A stretch of DNA of 64,000 nucleotides from positions 3,284,512 to 3,348,511 of the forward strand of contig NZ_KI913949.1 in the NCBI RefSeq assembly GCF_000332095.2. The letters run 5' to 3'. The position numbers and the translations under genes were made by a program. Below the pieces are notes generated by a model, which saw only the letters and a program-made list of their open reading frames with translations, was not told the DNA's origin and searched no databases. Positions 42,675 through 50,781 of this stretch are shown here, in pieces; position 1 is the first letter of the stretch; the number at the start of each line of letters is the position of its first letter. The stretch is from Leptolyngbya sp. PCC 6406. Lineage in GTDB: Bacteria; Cyanobacteriota; Cyanobacteriia; Phormidesmidales; Phormidesmidaceae.

Positions 42675-43541
42675 CTAGGGTGTGGATTGGGTGATCGCAG
42701 CGCGGGTTAGGTTGACCCGCTGGGCCAAGGGCTCAGGGGCGATCGCTTCCAAGCCCGCCGCCATCATTAGATCTTGCCAGAGGCGAGTCAGGTCGCGATC
42801 GCTGGGGTTCTCGTAGCGCTCGGTGGCCAAGAGGGTGAGGGCATCGGCCCAGAGACCATTCTCAGCATAGAAGGTGACTCGGGCGGCTATGGATGCAGTA
42901 GCGGTGGGCGTTGCTGTCGGGGCAACGCGATGCACCCAGCCACTCACCACCGGATTTTCCGTCAACTGCTCCGTATTGCATTCCACCATCATTTGCCAGT
43001 AGTAGTGGTGGTCTACCTCTAGTCCGGCAATGGTGTCCGGCAGGTAAATGCCAACGATTCCCCCCTCGTGGGTAATGGGGAAGCGGACGCTGACCAATTC
43101 CTCTACCGCTGACGGATCCAGTGGGTCTGTTTGCAGGGTGAACTGGGCAGTGGTGGGCTCCTCTAGGGGTGGCACGTAGATAAAGAAGGCGGGGTGACTG
43201 CGCGTCGTATCATCCACTGGCAAGCTTGCTTCCAGGGACAGTCCTTCCTCTGCGGCTTCTCCATCGGTCACTGCTGGGGTCAAGGGCAGTAGTTCGGCTC
43301 CCTCTCCCAGGCAAGCAGCTCCTCGGCGAAAGGCTCCCAACCGATAGCGCACAGGTCGTGCCCCAACACGCAGGCGAACCTGGGCTAGTTCAAGGGTAGC
43401 GGGGGTGTTCTCTAGGGCTGGGGTAAAACCATTCGCTGCCCAGACTCCGGTGGGGGAAAGCAAACCCAGACCCAATAGTAGGCTGGCCCCGGTAACCCAT
43501 GGGCCAGAGTTCCAGGGGGAGGTTGGGGATAGTAAAGCCAT
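42675..43541 (-). CDS. DUF928 exported protein, copy B
   Basis: 288 residues. Signal peptide about 1-36 (ASLLLGLGLLSPTGVWA). Same DUF928 architecture as copy A: GAFRRGAACLGEGAELLPLTPAV, PAFFIYVPPLEEPTTAQFTL, GIVGIYLPDTIAGLEVDHHYYWQMMVECN, and the C-terminal YAENGLWADALTLLATERYENPSDRDLTRLWQDLMMAAGLEAIAPEPLAQRVNLT, nearly the same as in copy A. The start ATG is preceded by GAGGAAAAT. Downstream it is bordered by the relic of tpsB. A and B are recent duplicates. Confidence 0.9.
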   Translation of the reverse strand: MALLSPTSPWNSGPWVTGASLLLGLGLLSPTGVWAANGFTPALENTPATLELAQVRLRVGARPVRYRLGAFRRGAACLGEGAELLPLTPAVTDGEAAEEGLSLEASLPVDDTTRSHPAFFIYVPPLEEPTTAQFTLQTDPLDPSAVEELVSVRFPITHEGGIVGIYLPDTIAGLEVDHHYYWQMMVECNTEQLTENPVVSGWVHRVAPTATPTATASIAARVTFYAENGLWADALTLLATERYENPSDRDLTRLWQDLMMAAGLEAIAPEPLAQRVNLTRAAITQSTP

Positions 43542-43790
43542 GATATTTTCCTCTTGGGGGGCGTTTTAGTGGGGGCAATGGGGACGCACTTACTGGAAAT
43601 TCGGACGAATCTGGAGAGATAGACGTTCCAAAATTTTGGGAAAGTGTTAACTATCGTTTCACTGCGATCGCGGCACAATCCGCAGAATTCATCCCGCTTG
43701 AATTTATCCGGTTGAGCTAAAAACGGCACAGGGCTCCCATAGGAGCCCTGGTGGAATTCAGCAATATCCAGCCTAGAGAGCCGCGCCGAG

Positions 43791-44567
43791 CTACTCGACG
43801 ACTTGCACCACGGGGGCTCCCGAAAATTCCACTAATCCAGCAGACTCCATCAGCGATCGCCAATCGGCACTCACCGTCCCATTCGCCGGATCCTGGTAGC
43901 GGGCAGTAGCCAGAGTCGAGACTGCATCCTGCCAGATTCCGTTTTCCGCATAGAAGGTAGCTTGCTGAGAGGGCGTTCCTGTCACAGGCACCCCAGCCAG
44001 AGTGGTACGAGAAATCCAGCCACTTACGACGGGATTACCGTCAGCGGTATTCACATTACACTCCACCGCCATCTGCCAGTAGTAGATCTCCCCGACTTGT
44101 AGCTCTTCACTGCCTAAGCTAGAAGTCTTAATCCCCACAACACCTGACTGTCCCGACAGCTCAAACTCCGCACTCACCAGTTCATGAGTCCCCAATTCGT
44201 CTTGCAGGGTGAATTGGGCGGTCTTCGCACCGTTGAGATCGGGTACGTGAACCCATAGGGTGGGACTGGAGGAAACAGTCAAATCAACGGGGTCAATGTC
44301 ATCCGCCTGCTCCCTGGCCAGGGGAGGCACCAAGGGCACGAGTTCCTGCCCTTCAGCAAGGCAAGACCCGCTACGGCGAAACCCACCAACCCGGTAGCGA
44401 GAGGGTCGTGAACCTAAATTCAGACGCAGAGCCAATTCTAGGGTAGCCCCCGTCCCGCCCAACTGGAACCGAGAGATGCCGGGGGAAAGCGCCGCATCTG
44501 CGCCCCCTGCGGATAGACCGAGGGTAAGGGCGATCGCTAACATCATCGAATTTCGACGCAGATGCAT
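43791..44567 (-). CDS. DUF928 exported protein, copy C (diverged)
   Basis: 258 residues from ATG at 44567, supported by a GGAGG seven bases before it; a longer frame to 44612 is rejected. Signal peptide about 1-28 (MMLAIALTLGLSAGGADA). Core: GGFRRSGSCLAEGQELVPLVPP, PTLWVHVPDLNGAKTAQFTL, GVVGIKTSSLGSEELQVGEIYYWQMAVECN, C-terminus YAENGIWQDAVSTLATARYQDPANGTVSADWRSLMESAGL. It is more distant from A and B, so it is the older copy; the remnant at 42226-42366 derives from a C-like gene. Confidence 0.9.
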   Translation of the reverse strand: MHLRRNSMMLAIALTLGLSAGGADAALSPGISRFQLGGTGATLELALRLNLGSRPSRYRVGGFRRSGSCLAEGQELVPLVPPLAREQADDIDPVDLTVSSSPTLWVHVPDLNGAKTAQFTLQDELGTHELVSAEFELSGQSGVVGIKTSSLGSEELQVGEIYYWQMAVECNVNTADGNPVVSGWISRTTLAGVPVTGTPSQQATFYAENGIWQDAVSTLATARYQDPANGTVSADWRSLMESAGLVEFSGAPVVQVVE

Positions 44568-45082
44568 GGGTTTTCCTCCAAAAGTCAGGGGTTTACAGGT
44601 GAAACAATCCACTCAAGCCAGCTAACGGACTAAATACTCGCTATAGATGCTGATACCTCCGTAATCTCCCGCAGGAGATGAGCTATCACGATACACAGAC
44701 ATAGAGTAAATTTCACAATTTTCGTTTCTATCCTGGCCTATCCATTTTGTAATATCAAGCACTTCTGGCTCTGTTTAACTACGGTTTGACCATTGGGCAA
44801 TGAATACAAGCCTCCGGTACGATATTTCGGGCCAGCTATCGTTACATTCTGTAACCTTGATGCAGCAATCTTGTCGTAACTCCGTAAGAGGATGTTTTGA
44901 AAGTCACATTTGTCATTGAACTTTATACGCCGACCTACTTGGCCGACCTACTTAAGGGTTGTTTTAGGCTGGAATCAGTGCTGCACATTGACATCAAAGA
45001 CAGCAAAATCTGGATTCAGTAACGCCCCTTAGTCTGCTACCCTTGCCAGTCGTGCCCCTAGGTAGATTTGGGAACCTAAGCC
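44568..45082. other. intergenic region, possible small gene
   Basis: About 500 bases with lower GC. It holds GCCGACCTACTT repeated in tandem (about 44929-44955) and short dyads around 44660-44690 (CTCCCGCAGGAGATGAG). Apart from the small frame listed separately, no gene is evident. Confidence 0.5.
44897..45022 (+). CDS. possible 41-residue protein
   Basis: Frame opening at TTG 44897 with AAGAGGA five to six bases before it. The sequence KVTFVIELYTPTYLADLLKG, then CFRLESVLHIDIKDSKIWIQ looks like an ordered alpha-beta unit rather than random translation. No family recognised. The tandem GCCGACCTACTT repeat falls inside the frame. It could equally be a gene fragment. Confidence 0.35.
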   Translation: MKVTFVIELYTPTYLADLLKGCFRLESVLHIDIKDSKIWIQ

Positions 45083-45997
45083 TTGCAGCTCAACCACCAC
45101 GGACGCTACAGCTATTCGGCCATTACCCAGCGGCCCGACTACAGTTGGCCCGAGGGTCAACGGTTAGCCGTCTATATCGCCCTCAATCTGGAACATTTTA
45201 CCTTTGGCTCAGGGCTAGGGGCAGAGCTAGCTCCAGGGGGTCCACCGCCCGATGTGCTCAACTACGCTTGGCGCGACTACGGCAACCGAGTCGGGGTCTG
45301 GCGACTGCTGGAGTTGTTCAACCAGTTAGAGCTGCCGGTGGCGCTGCTGGTGAACTCGACCATTTACGATTACTGCCCGGAGGTAGTGGCGGCTTTTCGC
45401 GATGGTCCTCGACGGGCCTCGGGCCATCGCACCCATGAAATTGTTGCCCATGGCCGCACCAACTCTGAGCGCCAGAGCATACTGACCGAAGCGGAGGAAG
45501 CCGCCCTGATTGCTGAAACCACTCAAATCCTGGCCCACCACGAGGGACAACCGCCCCAGGGCTGGCTTGGCCCCTGGATTGCCCAGAGCACTGTCACCCC
45601 TGACCTGCTACAGGAGGCGGGCTATACCTATCTGCTCGACTGGTGTCACGACGATCAACCCATCTGGTTTAAGACTCGCCAAGGGCGCATTCTCTCGGTG
45701 CCTTACCCCCAAGAGATTAACGACATCCCCGCGATTTTGGCCCGCAAGGCCAGTGCCGCAGAGTTCGCCGAGATGATTGTGGATACCTTCGACGAAATGC
45801 TGGAGCAGTCTCGTCAGCAGCCTCTGGTGTACGGAATTGCACTACACCCTTACATTGTGGGGCAGCCTTTTCGGTTGCGACATCTGAGGCGGGCGCTGAC
45901 GCACATTGCTAGTATTGCGGCAGCACAGCCCGAGCGGGTGTGGTTGACTCAACCCGGTGCGATCGCGGCCCACATCCATAAAATCCACATCCACTAA
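45083..45997 (+). CDS. polysaccharide deacetylase-family protein (allantoinase/PuuE-like)
   Basis: 304 residues. NodB-type barrel: LAVYIALNLEHFTFGSGLGA, the metal site region HRTHEIVAHGRTNSERQS, GWLGPWIAQSTVTPDLLQEAGYTYLLDWCHDDQP, SVPYPQEINDIPAIL, and ALHPYIVGQPFRLRHLRRAL. This subgroup hydrolyses amide or N-acetyl bonds of peptidoglycan-like or purine-derived substrates; the precise substrate cannot be told. No ATG is available: an in-frame stop lies six bases before the TTG used here, so either TTG is the start or a small 5' truncation or frameshift occurred. The truncated epimerase gene follows, possibly an old operon. Confidence 0.82.
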   Translation: MQLNHHGRYSYSAITQRPDYSWPEGQRLAVYIALNLEHFTFGSGLGAELAPGGPPPDVLNYAWRDYGNRVGVWRLLELFNQLELPVALLVNSTIYDYCPEVVAAFRDGPRRASGHRTHEIVAHGRTNSERQSILTEAEEAALIAETTQILAHHEGQPPQGWLGPWIAQSTVTPDLLQEAGYTYLLDWCHDDQPIWFKTRQGRILSVPYPQEINDIPAILARKASAAEFAEMIVDTFDEMLEQSRQQPLVYGIALHPYIVGQPFRLRHLRRALTHIASIAAAQPERVWLTQPGAIAAHIHKIHIH

Positions 45998-46027
45998 TTA
46001 GCCCTTGTCAACTAGCGTTTTGTCTGG

Positions 46028-46402
46028 ATGAGATTGCCCATGGAGGTTACGGTTACCCCAATTACGGTCCATAAGCGCGTGCCCCTAACCATTAGCCGGG
46101 GTACAGCTTCGCAGTCTACAAATCTTTGGGTGCGGATTCGTCAGGATGGCATTGAGGGCTGGGGGGAGGCGACGCCCTTTTCTATTGGCACCCAGACCCA
46201 AACCACTGCCGCGATCGCAGCCGACCTCACCCGCCTCATTCCGCAGTTGGCATCCCTGCATCCCCTCGATCGCCAGCGGCTGGAGCCCCACTTGCGCCCC
46301 CTCAACTCCGCTGCACGGGCGGCGGTGGATGTTGCCCTCCACGACTGGTTGGGTAAACAGGTAGGACTCCCCCTGTGGCAATTGTGGGGGCTAGACTGCG
46401 AT
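46028..46402 (+). pseudogene. N-terminal fragment of an enolase-superfamily (L-Ala-D/L-Glu) epimerase
   Basis: About 125 residues match the N-terminal capping domain of MR/MLE-type dipeptide epimerases: VTPITVHKRVPLTISRGT, GWGEATPFSIGTQTQTTAAIAADL, RAAVDVALHDWLGKQVGLPLWQLWGLD. Homology stops at about 46402, where an IS1-type fragment begins. The entire catalytic barrel with its KxK and metal ligands is missing, so the gene is dead. It stands just after the deacetylase gene, which would fit a peptidoglycan-recycling pair. Confidence 0.85.
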
Positions 46403-46581
46403 AAAAGGGGGGTAGTTCATTTTAGTAAAGGATAAAGAAAAATAAGGCATCGCCGTCATATTCCTAGATTCTCAGGGAGTAGGACACATGAAAATCGAGA
46501 TGACCTGCCCAACATGTGGGTCTCACGACATCTCTAAGAACGGTACTACTAGGCGTGGTAAGCAGAACTACAAGTGCTTGG
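46403..46581 (+). mobile_element. truncated IS1-type element (5' part)
   Basis: After the leader, ATG at 46488 begins MKIEMTCPTCGSHDISKNGT, then TRRGKQNYKCL, the zinc-finger N-terminus of an IS1-family transposase. The match stops at about 46581 in mid-finger. No 3' part or opposite terminal repeat is seen, so this is a relic left by a deletion. Confidence 0.75.
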
Positions 46582-46603
46582 TGGTAACCACAGATAAAGT
46601 ATG

Positions 46604-46776
46604 GGCTAAGGCCGATCTCGGTGTTGAGGTTCAGGTTATTCGATGAGGCGGGGCAGCCTCGCTTGAATGAGGTTTATACCCGCGCCCGATTTGACCTGGT
46701 GATTGATTACCACCAATCTCTCAAAACTCACCTTTTCCCTAACGAAACAGCCTGGGTAGAAAGTATGATTACGTAA
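46604..46776 (+). pseudogene. C-terminal remnant, possibly DUF4058
   Basis: An open frame ending at TAA 46774 gives PRLNEVYTRARFDLVIDYHQ, then AWVESMIT. The pattern Y-x-R-A-R-F-D-L-x-I-D-Y resembles the end of cyanobacterial DUF4058 proteins. There is no start and the upstream part abuts the IS1 fragment. Assignment is tentative. Confidence 0.4.
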
Positions 46777-46792
46777 GGTCGCAACACCTGTT

Positions 46793-46909
46793 TCAAACCG
46801 ACTTCCACTGCCACGCCTGCTCCAGAAACTGGTCTTGCCCCAGATCTGCCAAGGTTTTCGCCTGGGCTTTGATCTGGCCCTCCAAAATTGTCTGCACGGC
46901 AATTTCATT
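46793..46909 (-). pseudogene. valS: internal fragment of valyl-tRNA synthetase
   Basis: On the minus strand 37 residues read IAVQTILEGQIKAQAKTLAD, then LGQDQFLEQAWQWKS before a stop. This matches the segment after the ...GTDHASIAVQ... region of bacterial valyl-tRNA synthetases. Nothing flanking matches, so it is an isolated fragment; the functional gene must be elsewhere. Confidence 0.75.
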
Positions 46910-46962
46910 TTACCCAACCTACATCATTGGCCTATCAGCTAAGAAGCTGATTGAGATACAGA

Positions 46963-48072
46963 ATGCAGGAAATTTACTATCGGGTTAATAGAATAAAATC
47001 AGATAAGTTTGAGTTTGCAGATGAATCTGCATTGGAAGATTTCATCTGGAATAACATTAAAAGACTATTTCGACTTACACCTATTAGAAGACAGCATCAT
47101 GTGAGCGGCAACTATTGTGACATTCTTGCTGTTTCAGAAACGGGTTCGATTGCAATTATAGAGTTAAAAAACTCTGAGGACAGATACGTTGTCCAACAAA
47201 TTACTCGATACTATAACGAATTACTAGTCCAAAAACCCTATAGCGACAAGATTGACTATCAACAGCCGATTGATTTGATTGTCATCTCTCCAAACTTTCA
47301 CAAAGACAATTTCACAGACAAACAATACAGCAAGCTCAACTTAAGTTTTATTGAGTTCAAACTGAGTGGAGAACTAGAGCTTTACTTTGATGCTCAAGAT
47401 GTAGATTCAGGAGTTTCTTGTAGAGCAGAAGTACCTTTTCTCATCTCTCAAGGCAAAGAAAATATTATTGAAGTACCAAGCATACCTCGCTCTTTTAATA
47501 CCGGACTATCTCGTTGCGAATACATTGATTCTTATTTGTTGTTAGCAGCGAGAGAGAAAATCATAAAATTTGATAATAGAATAAAAGAAATTCAATTGTC
47601 TTCTGGAGATTTCTTGTATGGAAAAGGCAAAACAAAACCTTGTGCCCAGATCAGATTCAGAAAGAAAAAGATAGTTGAAACCTCAAGAGACATGCTCGAT
47701 TTCGGATTGTGGCTGCCGATCGCGCTGTATTCATTTGATGTTAGGAGTAGAGTAACCAGAGTAATGCTTCCAGGGATTTGTCTGAATCAGAATTATGATA
47801 ATCATGACTATTTATCGTATCGTTTACATCAACAAGGGGTAGGGAGAACACGCAAAGTCTCAAACTCCTGGAGTGGGCAAGAATATCTTTGGCATTTCCT
47901 AAAAAAGGAGTTGAAAGAAGAAGTTAATTTCAGGAATCTAGAGCCATATATTGATAAGTATTGCAGCCTAAAACAATATTCAAACCCGACAAAAGGCAGG
48001 TTAGAATATATGGAATTCTTCCTGGAAATAGCTCTTGATACATGGAAATATAAGTTGGATTACCCAAAATAA
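46963..48072 (+). CDS. NucS/DUF91-like PD-(D/E)XK nuclease-fold protein
   Basis: 369 residues from ATG at 46963. The nuclease core lies at residues about 20-110: DESALEDFIWNNIKRLF, CDILAVSETGSIAIIELKNSEDRYVVQQITRYYNEL, giving the D...E-x-K active site (Asp of CDIL, Glu-Leu-Lys) and the following Gln motif. The remaining 250 residues are not recognised and may bind DNA or a partner. The gene is AT-rich and Lys/Ile-rich compared with neighbours, lies among gene debris, and was probably acquired horizontally. A defence or DNA-repair role is possible but unproven. Confidence 0.75.
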   Translation: MQEIYYRVNRIKSDKFEFADESALEDFIWNNIKRLFRLTPIRRQHHVSGNYCDILAVSETGSIAIIELKNSEDRYVVQQITRYYNELLVQKPYSDKIDYQQPIDLIVISPNFHKDNFTDKQYSKLNLSFIEFKLSGELELYFDAQDVDSGVSCRAEVPFLISQGKENIIEVPSIPRSFNTGLSRCEYIDSYLLLAAREKIIKFDNRIKEIQLSSGDFLYGKGKTKPCAQIRFRKKKIVETSRDMLDFGLWLPIALYSFDVRSRVTRVMLPGICLNQNYDNHDYLSYRLHQQGVGRTRKVSNSWSGQEYLWHFLKKELKEEVNFRNLEPYIDKYCSLKQYSNPTKGRLEYMEFFLEIALDTWKYKLDYPK

Positions 48073-48570
48073 ATAGTCGATTTTTTTTGGAATGTGTTCA
48101 GCAAGTAGAGTGAGCACTGCCCACCACATCCAACCCCTTCCCTACAAAATCTGCCTCCCTACAGGCCCAATCTTCCCCATACATTCCCGCCCCCACAAAC
48201 CGCCGAAAACTCCCATCCATGAGGGCACCTCACCAACACATACTTCACCGGGTTGTAGCACCCCAAACCCCTGCAAATCTGAGAAGCGCGATGGTCTCTT
48301 GATCATGCGACATAGATAAACTGTGCTGAATTCAAAATATTGCATCGGCGTAGTAGTCCGACAAGCCTAAATTTGTAGTTTAAGTGATGTGATGGTAAAA
48401 CCCAAAAAAGCTTGCTGCTGTTGGGTTTCACTCCGTTTCATCCAACCTACGAGAACCTAAATTTTTAGTCTTGATGCTGTAGGTTGGGTAGAGCGCTAGC
48501 GGAACCCAACATCGCCGATAGTTTACCCACCCACCAACCCATCCTAAGTGCACAAACTCCCCCTCACCCC
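48073..48570. repeat. intergenic region with REP palindromes (left flank of RAYT)
   Basis: Contains GTTGGGTTTCACTCCGTTTC followed by ATCCAACCTACG (about 48419-48450) and GTAGGTTGGGT-AGAGCGCTAGCG-GAACCCAAC (about 48480-48511), both REP-type palindromes built on GTAGGTTGGGT/ACCCAAC. A partial GTGAGCACTGCCCACC element lies at about 48112. No gene is seen. Confidence 0.75.
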
Positions 48571-48745
48571 ATGCACTATCGCCGCGCCAAAACCCCAGGG
48601 GCCACCTACTTTTTCACCGTCGTCACCTACCAGCGGCAACCCCTATTCCAAAACCATGAAACCGTGGCCCTACTTCGCCACGCCTTTCACACCATCAAGA
48701 CAGAATTCCCCTTCACCATTGATGCCATCGTTGTCCTTCCCGATC

Positions 48746-50113
48746 CAACACTTCGGACAGATTTAGGCGGCTATAGCTCCAGCTTAGGCGGCTATAGCCC
48801 CGTAATTTAGGAGGCTCTGGTAGTTGGGGTGGGATTTAATCAAAGTTGGCTCCAGGTCGAACATGGCCGTAAATAGGTCGAGAAGATGTTGATTGAGGGC
48901 TTGCCGTTTGAAAGAGGCCATGGAGAAGCTGACAGGTTCAGCGGATTCAGCTCCCGATTGAGTAGATTGCAGTGCTGCTTTGGCCAAATTGAGGGCCATC
49001 AAGCTGGCATTGACATGGGAGTCGAGCGCCTCGGGAGACCGGGCCTGGCAGTCCGCTAGTCCTGTGAATTGACGGGCATCGCGGAAGATGAATTCAATTT
49101 GAAACCGAGCAGCGTAGCAGCGATAGAGATGGATGGGGTCAATGTCAATGTCGGTGGAGAAGAGGACGACATAACTCTGCCGTCCGTCCTGCTCTTTCAG
49201 CAGATAGGCTAAGCGGATGCGGCGCTTGAGAGAGACCGACCAGACGACAGCCGTGTAGAGAGAGACCCCATTTTCTAGGGTCTCGACGAACGTGAAGCGA
49301 CTGGGGTCGGCCAGATTCACCTTGTCGCCATAGCGACGGCGGTTACCCCGCCGCTTCTGGGGGCCATCATAGAGAAATTTGAGGTTGGCATCGCTGCGTA
49401 GCCGCCCAATGGACTGGAAACCCAACTGCACCACTCCCGTGACCCATTTGTACTTGCTGTAGAAGCCATCCGCTACCACGTAGCGAATCCCCGCTGGAAA
49501 GAAGGCGGTGCAATAGGCCAGATGTCCTAAGTAACAATCAACTCGGCTCTTGGGGGGTGTTGTCTCGTCAGCCGTGGCAGGTTCTTGTGCCCCTAGCCCC
49601 GCTGCGGTTTGTTGCGCCGATAGGGCATAGCCGGTCTTCTGCCCCAGATCAACCACCGCCACCACTGACCATTCCAACCCCCGTTCGGCCCGCTGCGTTT
49701 TGCCGTTGTAGAACCAGTCCAGTCCGTAGGTGTGACGACCACTTTTCTCAGTAAAGGTGCAGTCCACCACTGCAATCTGAGTGCTGGTGTCTGCAATCAC
49801 CTGCTCAATTAAGGCTTGGTTCAAGCTTTCTAGGCCCAGTCCAGCCTCAAAATGTCGCCGGTAGGTTCGTTCACAGCGGTCGCTGTATCGACTCAGGTTG
49901 GTGTAGTTGACTTTGCCACAAACCACAAAAATCGTGGTCATCAGCGTCATCAGAAACTGGCGCTGCGGTTTGCTAAATGGCCTGCTGTCGTCAGCAGACC
50001 GGCTAAGATGCGGTTGAGGCTATCCATCGGTGCACCGTGTTTTTCGTACACCTGCACTCTATGCGGTGGATAGCTTTTCTCCAACCTACCCCGAAAAACT
50101 GTCCGGAGTGTTG
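48746..50113 (-). mobile_element. insertion sequence inside the RAYT gene
   Basis: 1368 bp with inverted repeats CAACACTTCGGACAG (left) and the complement of CTGTCCGGAGTGTTG (right; one mismatch). The target duplication CGATC flanks it (48741-48745 and 50114-50118). It carries a DDE transposase on the minus strand. Near the left end TTAGGCGGCTATAGC is repeated twice. Family is IS4/IS701-like; not assigned more closely. Confidence 0.9.
48784..50027 (-). CDS. DDE transposase with apparent N-terminal frameshift
   Basis: The main frame, 48784-49950, gives 388 residues with DDE features: VVDCTFTEKSGRHTYGLDWF (first Asp), YVVADGFYSKYKW (second Asp) and YRCYAARFQIEFIFRDARQF (Glu in a Y-R-E-K-like motif). 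Upstream, from ATG at 50027, a second frame encodes MDSLNRILAGLLTTAGHLAN, matching the usual N-terminus, but it stops at a TGA that overlaps the ATG of the main frame (TGATG). The intact protein would probably read ...HLAN-(K/R)PQRQFLMTLM. So either a one-base frameshift has damaged the gene or the two parts are coupled or frameshifted in translation. The catalytic part is complete. Confidence 0.8.
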
Positions 50114-50493
50114 CGATCACATCCATAGCATTTGGACGCTGCCTCAAGACGATGCCGATTTCTCGACTCGGTGGCAACGCATCAAAGCCCGATTTAGCCT
50201 GCGGTGCCCCGATATCTACAAACCACAACCATCCAGCTCGCGCTCACGTAAAGGCGAACAAGCCATCTGGCAGCGCCGATTTTGGGAGCACCAAATTCGT
50301 AATGAGGCCGACTTTAGCCAGCATGTGGATTACATTCACTACAATCCGGTGAAGCATGGTCTTGTAGACAAGCCAAGGGATTGGCCTTATTCGAGTTTTC
50401 ACCGCTATGTTGCAGATGGGGCTTATTCGGTAGATTGGGGGGCAACAGAAGCGATCGCGCTGGATGACAAAATTGGTTTTGAGTAGGGGGCTG

Positions 50494-50531
50494 TGGGTGT
50501 TGGGTTCCACTGCGTTCCACCCAACCTACCA
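50494..50531. repeat. REP palindrome (right flank of RAYT)
   Basis: GTTGGGTTCCACTGCGTTCC followed by ACCCAACCTACC, a palindrome with the same arms as those at 48419-48511 and 63513-63590. Immediately follows the RAYT stop. Confidence 0.85.
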
Positions 50532-50781
50532 AACTTCCTGAGAGGCGGAAAGATTCATATTGCCTTCAATGGCACTGTCTCCTAATTGTATCGCCGCACC
50601 CAGCAGGGGCGATCGTCCCCACCCCCCTGCAAAGCTGAGGAATGAGATCGCGCAAAAAGGTTCCCTACTTTCTGTCCCTTCTATTGTCTCAAAGCCCTGA
50701 GCCGTGTGCCTTTGACCTCCCTTGTCACCCCTTAAGGATTTTCCTAGGATGGGGAAAACGACTGGGGCAGGTGACAAGGTG
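50532..50781. other. spacer with solitary IS end
   Basis: CTTGTCACCCCTTAAG at 50721-50736 matches the inverted repeat of the IS4-type element at 2322-3643 at 15 of 16 positions, but no transposase or second end is found here. It is probably the scar of a related insertion, close to the 5' end of the following gene. Confidence 0.55.

Larger units (their letters stand above)
48571..50486 (+). pseudogene. REP-associated tyrosine transposase (RAYT), split by an insertion sequence
   Basis: The 5' part (48571-48745) encodes HYRRAKTPGATYFFTVVTYQRQPLFQN...FTIDAIVVLPD, and the 3' part (50114-50486) continues HIHSIWTLPQDDADFSTRWQ...AIWQRRFWEHQIRNEADFSQHVDYIHYNPVKHGLV...KIGFE. Removing the element and one copy of CGATC restores the frame exactly, giving the HUH motif HIH and the downstream Tyr (DYIHYNPVKHG) of RAYT (IS200-like Y1) proteins. 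The intact protein would have about 180 residues. RAYTs recognise and mobilise REP palindromes, which flank this gene on both sides. Confidence 0.93.

Noticed and set aside
46636-46917. 93-codon minus-strand frame in the scrapyard region as a gene
   Set aside because: It runs across unrelated fragments; the valyl-tRNA synthetase similarity lies in a different frame.
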